Below are positions 25,565 to 33,316 of a DNA stretch of 64,000 nucleotides, one piece after another. The translations under genes were made by a program, and so were the position numbers. The notes beneath the pieces are model-generated. The model saw nothing but the letters and a program-made list of their open reading frames with translations. It had not been told where the DNA came from and searched no databases. The stretch is from positions 930,001 through 994,000 of the forward strand of contig CAWFME010000005.1 in NCBI GenBank assembly GCA_963816955.1, written 5' to 3'. The stretch comes from DATFQI01 sp963816955 (GTDB lineage: Bacteria; Actinomycetota; Thermoleophilia; Solirubrobacterales; Solirubrobacteraceae). Within the stretch, counting starts at the first letter, position 1. Each line of letters begins with the position of its first letter.

Positions 25565-26488
25565 ATGGCAGGCACGAACGGACGGACGACCGCGCAGGCC
25601 GAGCGCCACGCCCGGCGCGCGAAGGAGAAGGCAGATGCGCGCCGCGCGAAGGCGACCGGCGCCGCGGGCTGGGTCGCGGACCGGGCGGGCGACTGGTCCC
25701 TCGAGGACCAGGACCTCGCCTGGATGGAGGTGCAGAAGTACCTCTGGAACCCGCTCATGGACTATTGGTTCCGGATGGAGATCGAGGGCTTCGAGAAGCT
25801 CCCGGACCCGCCCGCGCTGCTGATCGGGATCCACTCCGGCGCCCCGTTCGTGTGGGACGCGTGGACCGTCGGCTTCCAGTGGTGGCGGCACTTCGGCCCC
25901 GAACGACCTCTGCACGGCACCGCGCACGACGCGCTGATGGCCGCGCCGCTGCTGAGCGGCTACTTCCGCAAGATGGGCGTGCTCCCGGCCGCGCCGGACT
26001 CGATCGCCGGCGCGCTCGCGGCCGGCCGCGACGTCGCGCTGTGGCCCGGCGGCGAGGTCGACTCGCTGCGCCCGTGGGTCGATCGCGACAAGGCGGTCCT
26101 GGCGGGCCGCACAGGCTTCATCCGGATGGCGATCCAGGCCGGCGTGCCGATCGTGCCGATCGCGACCGTCGGCGGCCCGGACTCGATGCCCGTGCTGCTG
26201 AAGGGCCGGCGGCTGGCCAGCGCGCTGCAGCTCGACAAGCTCGCGCGGCTGAAGATGTTCCCGATCGCGCTGCAGGCGCCGTGGGGGCTGAGCCCGGCGA
26301 TGCTGCCCGAGATCCCGCTGCCGACGAAGATCCGCACCGCCTTCCAGGACCCCGTCCGCTTCGAGGTCGGCCCGGACCGGGCGAGCGACGACGAGTACGT
26401 GGACCGCAAGTACCGCGAGGTCCGGCGCAGCCTCCAGTCCGGCATGGACGCGCTGGCCCGCCGCCGCGCCTTCCCGCTCTTCGGCTGA
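25565..26488 (+). CDS. PlsC-like lysophospholipid/glycerol-phosphate acyltransferase
   Basis: 307 residues. A Lys/Arg-rich head (1-40) precedes the acyltransferase core: LLIGIHSGAPFVWDAW carries the catalytic H-x6-D variant (His near 90), FRKMGVLPAAPDSI is block II, LWPGGEVDSLRPW replaces the usual EGTR/S block III, and AGVPIVPIATVG is block IV with the conserved Pro. Members of this group acylate lysophospholipids at the inner membrane face. ATG at 25565 is 9 bases after the previous stop, so it may be cotranscribed with the binding lipoprotein. Confidence 0.85.
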   Translation: MAGTNGRTTAQAERHARRAKEKADARRAKATGAAGWVADRAGDWSLEDQDLAWMEVQKYLWNPLMDYWFRMEIEGFEKLPDPPALLIGIHSGAPFVWDAWTVGFQWWRHFGPERPLHGTAHDALMAAPLLSGYFRKMGVLPAAPDSIAGALAAGRDVALWPGGEVDSLRPWVDRDKAVLAGRTGFIRMAIQAGVPIVPIATVGGPDSMPVLLKGRRLASALQLDKLARLKMFPIALQAPWGLSPAMLPEIPLPTKIRTAFQDPVRFEVGPDRASDDEYVDRKYREVRRSLQSGMDALARRRAFPLFG

Positions 26489-26604
26489 GCGGGAGGCACG
26501 GCTGCGAGACGGTCGGCCCAGCGGCGGTGGCGCAAGCGATACCGACCTCCACGTGTGGGGCTGGCCCTACCGGAGCGAAGGCTCGGACATGTCAGGCTCG
26601 TGGG

Positions 26605-27318
26605 GTGACGACGACCGTGCCCGAGACCGCCTCGCCACGCGCGCGCTTCCTGCACGGCCTGCGGCTCGGCGTGCCGTTCGCGATCGCCGGCTTCCTCGTC
26701 GCGGTCTCGTTCGGGATCGTCGCGCGCGAGGCCGGTCTCTCCGCCGTCGCCGCGATCGTGATGTCGATGATCGTCTTCGCCGGCTCGGCGCAGTTCGCGG
26801 CGATCGCGATCATCGCCGCGGGCGGCGGCGTCGCCGCCGCGATCGGCGCCGGCGCGCTGATGAACTCCCGCTTCTTGATGATGGGCGTCGCGCTGGCGCC
26901 GTCGCTGCCCGGCCGCTGGCCGTGGCGCGGGGCGCAGGGCCAGACCGTCGTGGACGCGTCGTGGGCGCTCGCGGCGCGCGGCGACGGCACGTTCGACCGC
27001 TGGCTGCTGTTCGGCTCGACCTCGGTGCAGTACCTCACGTGGACGGCCGGCACGATCGTCGGGGCGATCGGCGGCGGCGCGCTCGGCGACACGGACAAGC
27101 TCGGGCTCGACGCGATCTACCCCGCCTTCTTCGTCGGCCTGCTGGTGAGCGAGGCGCGCAGCGGCCGCGCCCGCGGGGCGGCGGCGATCGGCGCGCTGGT
27201 CGCGCTCGCGCTCGTCCCGTTCGCGCCCGCCGGGATCCCGGTGCTGGCCGCGAGCGTTGGCGCGCTGCTCGGGCTCACCCAGCGCGCGCGGGCCGAGGCC
27301 GAGGAGAAGGCCGCATGA
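26605..27318 (+). CDS. azlC: AzlC-family branched-chain amino acid exporter, large subunit
   Basis: 237 residues from GTG, 6 bases after CAGGCT. Seven to eight helices; motifs GVPFAIAGFLVAVSFGIVA, VMSMIVFAGSAQFAAIAII and LMNSRFLMMGVALAPSL are the AzlC signature with the FAGSAQF core. With AzlD it exports branched-chain or related amino acids. Coupled to AzlD by an ATGA overlap. The 116-base leader before it has no recognisable aptamer. Confidence 0.93.
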   Translation: MTTTVPETASPRARFLHGLRLGVPFAIAGFLVAVSFGIVAREAGLSAVAAIVMSMIVFAGSAQFAAIAIIAAGGGVAAAIGAGALMNSRFLMMGVALAPSLPGRWPWRGAQGQTVVDASWALAARGDGTFDRWLLFGSTSVQYLTWTAGTIVGAIGGGALGDTDKLGLDAIYPAFFVGLLVSEARSGRARGAAAIGALVALALVPFAPAGIPVLAASVGALLGLTQRARAEAEEKAA

Positions 27319-27620
27319 GCACCAGCGTGTCGCTGATCGCCGGCCTCGCGGTCATCACCGCCGCGATCAAGGCCGCCGGCCCGATCGTGCTCGGCGGCCG
27401 CGAGCTGCCACCGCGCTTCCTGGGGGTGATCAGCCTGCTCGCCCCCGCGCTGCTGGCCGCGCTCGTGGTGACCGCGACGCTGGCCGACGGCAAGGAGCTC
27501 GCGGTCGGCGAGCACACGGCCGGCGTCGCCGCCGGCGGCCTGGTCGCGTGGCGCACGGGCTCGATCATCGGCTGCGTGGTCGTGGCCGCCGCCGTCACGG
27601 CGGGCCTGCGTGCCATGTGA
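27315..27620 (+). CDS. azlD: AzlD-family branched-chain amino acid exporter, small subunit
   Basis: 101 residues, four helices: VITAAIKAAGPIVLGGRELP, FLGVISLLAPALLAALVVTATL, and a C-terminal pair ending VVVAAAVTAGLRAM. The conserved K-x-x-GP of helix 1 and LLAPALLAALVV of helix 2 mark AzlD. It needs AzlC to form the exporter. ATGA overlap at 27315-27318. Confidence 0.92.
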   Translation: MSTSVSLIAGLAVITAAIKAAGPIVLGGRELPPRFLGVISLLAPALLAALVVTATLADGKELAVGEHTAGVAAGGLVAWRTGSIIGCVVVAAAVTAGLRAM

Positions 27621-27644
27621 TCCGAATCGGAAGGCCATCCGAAT

Positions 27645-28928
27645 GTGAGTTCGATGGTCGTCGAGCTCCAGAGCGCACCCCGGACCCGCATCGCCGTCGT
27701 CGGCGGCGGCGTCAGCGGCCTCGTGGCCGCCCACCTGCTGCACCCTGAGCACGACGTGACGGTGTTCGAGGCCGGCGCCTATGCGGGCGGGCACGCGAAC
27801 ACCGTCGAGGTGGAGACCGCGCGCGGCCCGCTCGCCGTCGATACTGGCTTCATCGTCTTCAACGAGCGCAACTACCCGCGCTTCGAGGCGCTGCTGGCCG
27901 AGCTCGGGGTCGCCTCGCAGCCCTCGGACATGTCCTTCGGCGTCTCCGACGGCGGCGACTTCGAGTACGCGAGCACGTCGCCCAACGGCCTCTACGCCAA
28001 GCGCGCGCACCTGCTCTCGCGCGAGTTCCAGCGGATGGTCGCCGACGTGCCGCGCTTCCAGCGCCGCGCCCGCGCGCTGCTCGCCTCTCCTGAGGAGCCG
28101 ACCCTGCGCGAGTGGCTGGCCACGCTCGGCGTCTCCGACGCGTTCGTCGAGCGCGTGATCGTTCCGCAGGCGGCCGCCGTGTGGTCGGCCGATCCGGAGC
28201 AGGGGTGGACGTTCCCGGCGCGCTTCCTCGTCGAGTTCTTCGACAACCACGGCATGCTCGGCCTGCGCGGGCGGCCCCGCTGGCGGACGGTCACGGGCGG
28301 CTCGAAGCGCTACGTCGAGGCGCTCACCGCGCCGTTCGCGGACCGCATCAGGCTCGCCACGCCGGTGCGCTCGATCGAGCGCTTCGAGGACCGCGTCGAG
28401 GTCACGCCCGCGGGCGGCGAGCCGGAGAGCTTCGACGAGGTCGTGATCGCCGCCCACGCCGACCAGGCGCTGGCGATGCTCGCCGATCCGACGCCGGCCG
28501 AGCGCGAGATCCTCGGCGCCTTCCCCTACCAGGCCAACGAGGCGGTCCTGCACACCGACCGGAGCCTGCTGCCGCGGCGCCGGCGCGCCTGGGCGAGCTG
28601 GAACTACCACCTCGGGGCGAGCAGGGGACCGGCCACCGTCACGTACCACATGAACCGCCTGCAGTCGCTGGACGCGGACGAGCAGTACCTCGTCACGCTC
28701 AACCGCACGGAGGCGATCGACCCCGCGCGCGTGATCCGACGGACCGCCTACGCGCACCCCGTCTACACCGTCGAGGGGCAGGCCGCGCAGCGCCGCTACG
28801 ACGAGGTCGGCGGCGGCGACCGCACGCACTACTGCGGCGCGTACTGGGGCTGGGGATTCCACGAGGACGGCGTCGCCAGCGCGCACCGCGCCGTCGCCGC
28901 GCTCCGCCGCGAGGCGGTGCCGGCATGA
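27645..28928 (+). CDS. FAD-dependent amine-oxidase-fold oxidoreductase of a lipid-modification operon
   Basis: 427 residues. The N-terminal dinucleotide fold IAVVGGGVSGLVAAHLL, FEAGAYAGGHANTV, then GFIVFNERNYPRFEALL; conserved WTFPARFLVEFFDNHGML and the FAD-closing CGAYWGWGFHEDGVASAH near the end. This is the flavoprotein that in many bacteria sits beside DUF1365 and a CFA-synthase-like gene, where it is thought to oxidise or desaturate a modified fatty chain. Starts possible: GTG 27645 or ATG 27654. Next gene overlaps by ATGA. Confidence 0.9.
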   Translation: MSSMVVELQSAPRTRIAVVGGGVSGLVAAHLLHPEHDVTVFEAGAYAGGHANTVEVETARGPLAVDTGFIVFNERNYPRFEALLAELGVASQPSDMSFGVSDGGDFEYASTSPNGLYAKRAHLLSREFQRMVADVPRFQRRARALLASPEEPTLREWLATLGVSDAFVERVIVPQAAAVWSADPEQGWTFPARFLVEFFDNHGMLGLRGRPRWRTVTGGSKRYVEALTAPFADRIRLATPVRSIERFEDRVEVTPAGGEPESFDEVVIAAHADQALAMLADPTPAEREILGAFPYQANEAVLHTDRSLLPRRRRAWASWNYHLGASRGPATVTYHMNRLQSLDADEQYLVTLNRTEAIDPARVIRRTAYAHPVYTVEGQAAQRRYDEVGGGDRTHYCGAYWGWGFHEDGVASAHRAVAALRREAVPA

Positions 28929-29611
28929 ACGCCTTCTACGAGGGCACGGTGCGCCATCGCCGGCGCGCGGTGCGCGAGCACGCGTTCCGCCACCGGATCT
29001 CGATGGCCTACGTCGACCTCGACGACGTCCCGGCGCTGCTCGGCCGCCGCTTCCGCCGCACCGATCACATCGGCGACCCCGCGCGGCCTCTGCAGGAGAT
29101 CGTGCGCGAGATCGCGGGCCCGGACGCCCCGCGCGGACCCGTGCGGCTGCTCACCAACCTGCGCACGCTCGGGCACTGCTTCAACCCCGTCTGCTTCTAC
29201 TACCTCTTCGAGGACGACGGCGAGACGGTCGGCGCCGTCGTCGCCGAGGTCACCAACACTCCGTGGGGAGACCGCCACGCGTACGTGCTCCCGCGCGAGG
29301 ACGGCCGGCGCGTGCTGGCCGGCGACATGGACAAGCGGATGCACGTGTCGCCGTTCATGGGCATGGACCAGCGCTACGTGCTGCGGGCGACCGAGCCGGG
29401 CCGGACGCTGTCGGTGCACATCGAGAACCGCGAGCACGGCGACACGGTGTTCGACGCGACGCTGCGGCTCGAACGCCGGCCGTTCACGCGCCGCGGACTC
29501 GTGCGCCACTACGGCGCGACGCTGCGCGTGGTCGCCCTGATCTACGCGCACGCCGTCGCGCTCAAGCTCAAGGGCGTGCCGTGGCACCGCCGCCCGGAGG
29601 TCGCCGCATGA
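28925..29611 (+). CDS. DUF1365 protein of a lipid-modification operon
   Basis: 228 residues, DUF1365: YEGTVRHRRRAVREHAFRHR at the N-terminus, then LLTNLRTLGHCFNPVCFYYLF (the hallmark HCFNPVxFY), FVSPF-like HVSPFMGMDQRYVLR, and GATLRVVALIYAHAVALKLKG. The biochemical role is not established; genes of this family sit between a FAD oxidoreductase and a CFA-type methyltransferase in lipid cassettes that, in some proteobacteria, respond to light or singlet oxygen. ATGA overlaps on both sides show strict coupling. Confidence 0.9.
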   Translation: MNAFYEGTVRHRRRAVREHAFRHRISMAYVDLDDVPALLGRRFRRTDHIGDPARPLQEIVREIAGPDAPRGPVRLLTNLRTLGHCFNPVCFYYLFEDDGETVGAVVAEVTNTPWGDRHAYVLPREDGRRVLAGDMDKRMHVSPFMGMDQRYVLRATEPGRTLSVHIENREHGDTVFDATLRLERRPFTRRGLVRHYGATLRVVALIYAHAVALKLKGVPWHRRPEVAA

Positions 29612-30834
29612 GGCTCACCGTCGCCCGCCGCATCGCGTTCGGCCTGCTCGGCCGGATCCGCGAGGGCCGGCTCACCGTCGTCGAGGACGGCGTGCGCCAC
29701 GAGTTCGGCGCCGGCGCCCCGTCGGCGATCGTCGACGTCCGCTCGCCCGAGCTGTGGCCGCACCTGCTGCAGGGCGGACGCGGGCTCGCGGAGGCCTACG
29801 CGCAGCGGCTCTGGGACTCGCCCGACGTCACGGCCGTGCTGCGCGTCGCCGCCCGCAACGTCAACCGGCTCGACGCGGCGCGCCGCCGCCTGGCGCCCGT
29901 CCGCGAGCCCTACCTGCGCGCGCGGCAGGCGTTCGTGCGCAACACGCCGCAGCGCTCGCGCAAGGACATCGAGGCCCACTACGACCTCGGCGACGACCTG
30001 TTCGAGCGGATGCTCGACCCGACGATGATGTACTCCTGCGCGCTGTTCGACCGGCCGGGCATGACGCTCGAGCAGGCCTCGCGGGCCAAGCTCGAGCTGA
30101 TCTTCGACAAGCTCGACCTGCAGCCGACCGACCACCTGCTGGAGATCGGCACGGGGTGGGGCTCGCTGGCCGTCGCCGCGGCGCGCTCGCGCGGCTGCCG
30201 CGTCACCACGACCACGATCTCCAAGGACCAGCACGCGACCGCCGTGCGGCGGGTGCGCGAGGCCGGCCTCGAGGACCGCGTGACGGTGCTGCTGGAGGAC
30301 TACCGCGATCTGCGCGGCCGTTACGACAAGCTCGTCTCCGTGGAGATGGTCGAGGCCGTCGGGTGGAAGGACTTCGACACGTTCTTCGCGAGCTGCTCGG
30401 AGCTGCTGGAGCCCGACGGGGCGATGCTGTTGCAGGCGATCACGATGGACGACCGCGCCTACCGGATCGAGCGCGTGTCGCGGTCGTTCATCCGCACGAT
30501 GATCTTCCCCAACGGCTGCCTGCCCTCGCAGGAGGTGATCGCCCGCTGCATCGCGCGCGACACCGACATGCGCACCGTGCACATGGAGGACCTCACGCTG
30601 CACTACGCCGAGACCCTGCGCGGCTGGCGCGAGAACCTCGACGCGCACGCGGACGAGCTCGACGCGCACGGCTACGACGAGCGCTTCCGGCGGCTGTGGC
30701 GGATGTACCTCTGCTACTGCGAGGCGGGCTTCGCCGAGCACCGGATCGGGCTCGCGCAGGCGCTGTTCGCCAAGCCGCAGTGGCGGCCCGCGACGCCCGC
30801 GCGGCTGCCGCTGCGCAGCGTGGCGAGCGCGTGA
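29608..30834 (+). CDS. CFA-synthase-like SAM-dependent lipid methyltransferase
   Basis: 408 residues with the CFA/mycolate methyltransferase fold: HYDLGDDLFERMLDPTMMYS (residues 115-134) holding the conserved MMYSCA Cys, LLEIGTGWGSLAVAAA (SAM motif I), and VSVEMVEAVGW. Two canonical CFA-synthase positions differ: EHVG reads EAVG, and the bicarbonate-site His segment LLHTI reads LLQAI. That fits the branch that methylates a double bond rather than closing a cyclopropane ring, the type used with the FAD and DUF1365 partners. ATGA overlap with DUF1365. Confidence 0.9.
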   Translation: MRLTVARRIAFGLLGRIREGRLTVVEDGVRHEFGAGAPSAIVDVRSPELWPHLLQGGRGLAEAYAQRLWDSPDVTAVLRVAARNVNRLDAARRRLAPVREPYLRARQAFVRNTPQRSRKDIEAHYDLGDDLFERMLDPTMMYSCALFDRPGMTLEQASRAKLELIFDKLDLQPTDHLLEIGTGWGSLAVAAARSRGCRVTTTTISKDQHATAVRRVREAGLEDRVTVLLEDYRDLRGRYDKLVSVEMVEAVGWKDFDTFFASCSELLEPDGAMLLQAITMDDRAYRIERVSRSFIRTMIFPNGCLPSQEVIARCIARDTDMRTVHMEDLTLHYAETLRGWRENLDAHADELDAHGYDERFRRLWRMYLCYCEAGFAEHRIGLAQALFAKPQWRPATPARLPLRSVASA

Positions 30835-31604
30835 CCGCGACCGCAGCCACAGCACCGGAGCTGGCGCTGGACCGCACGGGGTCGGGCCCGCCCCTGGTGC
30901 TGCTGCACCCGCTCGGCGCCGACCGCCGCGTGTGGGCGCCGGTGACGCCGCTGCTGGCGGATCGCTTCGAGGTGATCGCCGTCGACCTGCCCGGCTTCGG
31001 CGGCTCGCCACCGCTGCGCGGCGTGGAGCCGACGCCGGCGCGGCTCGCCGAGGCGGTCGCGGACGGCCTCGCCGCCCTCGGGGTCGAGGACTTCGCCGTG
31101 GCCGGCAACTCGCTCGGCGGCTGGGTCGCGCTCGAGCTCGGCCTCAGCCGCCGCGCGCGCAGCGTGGTCGCGATCGGGCCCGCCGGGCTGTGGCCCGAGC
31201 CGCTGCCGCCGCGACGCGCGAGCGCCCGGGCGGCCGCGCGGCTTGCGCTGCCGTTCGCCGGGGCAATGGCGCGCGTGCCGGCGCTGCGCCGCGCCGCGAT
31301 GGCGATGTTCGTCGAGCATCCCGAGCGGATGCCCGCGCACGCGGCACGCGACCTGATCCGGGCCTACGCGCTCGCGCCCGGGTTCGACGCGGTCAACGCG
31401 GCGATGCGCTCGAGCCGGTTCTCCCAGCTCGCCGGCGTCCGCGTGCCCGTCACGCTCGCCTGGCCGGAGCACGACCGGATGGTGGCGCGGCTGCGCCACC
31501 CGCCACCGAACGTGCGCACGGTGATCCTGCGCGACGCGGGGCACCTGCCGATGTGGGACGACCCACAGCAGGTCGCCGCGCTGCTGCTCAGCTCGTCGGC
31601 CTGA
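30831..31604 (+). CDS. alpha/beta hydrolase, last gene of the lipid-modification operon
   Basis: 257 residues from a GTG that overlaps the previous stop (GTGA). Motifs: PPLVLLHPLGADRRVW (oxyanion region, HPLG instead of HGxG), DLPGFGGS, nucleophile elbow GNSLGGWVAL, acid in WPEHDRM, and His in DAGHLPMWDDP. A lid of about 70 basic/hydrophobic residues separates the core. Coupling to the CFA-like gene suggests it hydrolyses a lipid product or precursor, but no substrate can be named. Confidence 0.86.
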   Translation: MTATAATAPELALDRTGSGPPLVLLHPLGADRRVWAPVTPLLADRFEVIAVDLPGFGGSPPLRGVEPTPARLAEAVADGLAALGVEDFAVAGNSLGGWVALELGLSRRARSVVAIGPAGLWPEPLPPRRASARAAARLALPFAGAMARVPALRRAAMAMFVEHPERMPAHAARDLIRAYALAPGFDAVNAAMRSSRFSQLAGVRVPVTLAWPEHDRMVARLRHPPPNVRTVILRDAGHLPMWDDPQQVAALLLSSSA

Positions 31605-31779
31605 ACAGCTCGGAGAGCGGGCTGTCGCGGAGCTTCGCGCGGTCGCGGCGAGCGAAGCGCTCGCCCGGCCCCGCGAGCGGTTCCGCCGCCGGCTTCTGCC
31701 GGGGCTGGGGCAGGACGACACCGGCCCGCTCAGCGGCTGCGAGCACCTCGGGCTTCCATGCCGTGACGATCCACGCCAT
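31588..31779 (-). CDS. small conserved-looking protein of unknown function
   Basis: 63 residues: MAWIVTAWKPEVLAAAERAG, then a Pro/Lys/Arg-rich middle and the end DSPLSELFRPTS. No signal or membrane segment. It overlaps the 3' end of the hydrolase by 17 bases on the opposite strand and is divergent from the molybdenum hydroxylase genes. Composition and the compact C-terminal motif look like a real protein, but there is no family evidence. Confidence 0.5.
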   Translation of the reverse strand: MAWIVTAWKPEVLAAAERAGVVLPQPRQKPAAEPLAGPGERFARRDRAKLRDSPLSELFRPTS

Positions 31780-31819
31780 ATTCACTTGCCCTTCGACATG
31801 GGAGGGTAGGTCCCTGCGC

Positions 31820-32332
31820 ATGGACACCCAGCGGGCAGACCTGTCGCTCACGATCAACGGGGAGGAGCGGGCGATCGCCGTCGACACGCGGGCGACGCTG
31901 CTCGACGTGCTGCGCGAGCAGCTCGAGCTCACCGGCGCCAAGAAGGGCTGCGACCACGGGCAGTGCGGCGCCTGCACCGTGCTCGTCGACGGGCGTCGCG
32001 CCAACGCGTGCCTGCTGCTGGCTGTGGCGGTGCGCGGCGAGGTGACGACGATCGAAGGTTTGTCGGACGGTGAGGACGCGCTCCACCCCGTCCAGGCGGC
32101 GTTCGTCGAGCACGACGCGTTCCAGTGCGGCTACTGCACGCCCGGCCAGATCTGCTCGGCGGTCGGCATGATCGAGGAGGCGCGCGAGGGCTGGGCGAGC
32201 GCGGTCAGTGCGGAGCTGAGCGGCGAGCCCGCGCTCGACGAGGCGGAGATCCGCGAGCGCATGAGCGGCAACCTGTGCCGCTGCGGCGCCTACGCGAACA
32301 TCGTCCCGGCGATCGCGGAGGCGGCGCGATGA
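31820..32332 (+). CDS. molybdenum hydroxylase 2Fe-2S subunit (YagT/XdhC-like)
   Basis: 170 residues with two [2Fe-2S] sites: the plant-ferredoxin-type cluster in KKGCDHGQCGACTVLVDG plus a later Cys (ANACLLL), and the alpha-helical one in FQCGYCTPGQ and GNLCRCGAY. An acidic insertion between these last motifs (WASAVSAELSGEPALDEAE) is typical of the YagT/PaoA branch. No Tat signal is seen, unlike E. coli PaoA. First gene of a three-gene coupled unit (ATGA to the FAD subunit); passes electrons from the Mo site to FAD. Confidence 0.93.
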   Translation: MDTQRADLSLTINGEERAIAVDTRATLLDVLREQLELTGAKKGCDHGQCGACTVLVDGRRANACLLLAVAVRGEVTTIEGLSDGEDALHPVQAAFVEHDAFQCGYCTPGQICSAVGMIEEAREGWASAVSAELSGEPALDEAEIRERMSGNLCRCGAYANIVPAIAEAAR

Positions 32333-33316
32333 GGCCGTTCGCCTACGAGCGCGCGGCGGACGCCGCGGGCGCCGTCGCATTGCTGGGCGACGCGGAGGGC
32401 GCGCGCTACCTGGCCGGCGGCACGAACCTCGTCGACCTGATGAAGCTCGAGGTCGAGACGCCGCAGCTGCTCGTCGACGTGCGCGAGCTCGGCACGGCGA
32501 TCGAGGAGGCCGCCGGCGGCGGCCTGCGCATCGGTGCCGGCGTGACCAACAGCGACCTCGCCGCCGACCGCCGCGTGCGCGAGCGCTACCCGCTGCTCGC
32601 CCAGGCCGTGCTGGCCGGCGCCTCGGGCCAGCTGCGCAACGTCGCGACCGTCGGCGGCAACCTGCTCCAGCGCACCCGCTGCGCGTACTTCCAGGACGTC
32701 ACGAAGCCGTGCAACAAGCGCCGGGGTGGGTGGGATCCGGATGGCTGTCCCGCCCGCGAGGGCGACCACCGCAACCTGGCCGTGCTCGGTCACTCGCCGG
32801 CGTGCGTCGCCACGCACCCGTCCGACATGGCGGTCGCGCTGGCCGCGCTCGGCGCGACGGTGCACGTGACCGGGCCGGGCGGCGAGCGCGCGATCCCGGT
32901 CCCGGGCCTGCACCGACTGCCCGGCGAGGAGCCGGAGCGCGACACAGTGCTCGAGCCCGGCGAGCTGATCGTCGCGCTCGAGCTCGCGCCGCCGGCGATG
33001 GCCGCGCGCTCGCGCTATCGCAAGGTCCGCGACCGCGCCTCGTACGCGTTCGCGGTCGTTTCCGTCGCAGCCGCCGTCGAGCTCGACGGCGACACGGTCA
33101 CCGACTGCCGGATCGCGTTCGGCGGCCTCGCGCACGTGCCGTGGCGGGCCGAGCGGGCGGAGGCCGCGCTGCGCGGCGCCACCGTCGGGCGAGGACGCCT
33201 TCCGCGCGGCCGCCGACGCCGAGCTGGCGGCCGCCGACCCGCTGCGCGACAACGCGTACAAGGTCCCGCTCGCCCGCAACGTGCTCGTCGCGACGCTGGC
33301 GGACGTGTGCTCGTGA
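32329..33316 (+). CDS. molybdenum hydroxylase FAD subunit (YagS-like); apparent frameshift
   Basis: Reads the FAD-binding module: YLAGGTNLVDLMKLEVETP, GAGVTNSDLAADRRVRERYP, GQLRNVATVGGNLLQRTRC; the last Cys with PCNKR, DGCPA and SPACVA forms the extra [4Fe-4S] site of YagS/PaoB-type subunits. Near residue 286 the frame breaks at GTCGGGCGAGG (about 33186-33192). Removing one base continues with EDAFRAAADAELAAAD and ends LVATLADVCS at 33316, where TGA overlaps the GTG of the next gene. The precise join and intact neighbours favour a sequencing indel over decay. Confidence 0.82.

Noticed and set aside
26489..26604. Possible riboswitch leader of azlCD
   Set aside because: No conserved aptamer core could be matched, and azlC looks leaderless with CAGGCT 6 bases before GTG.
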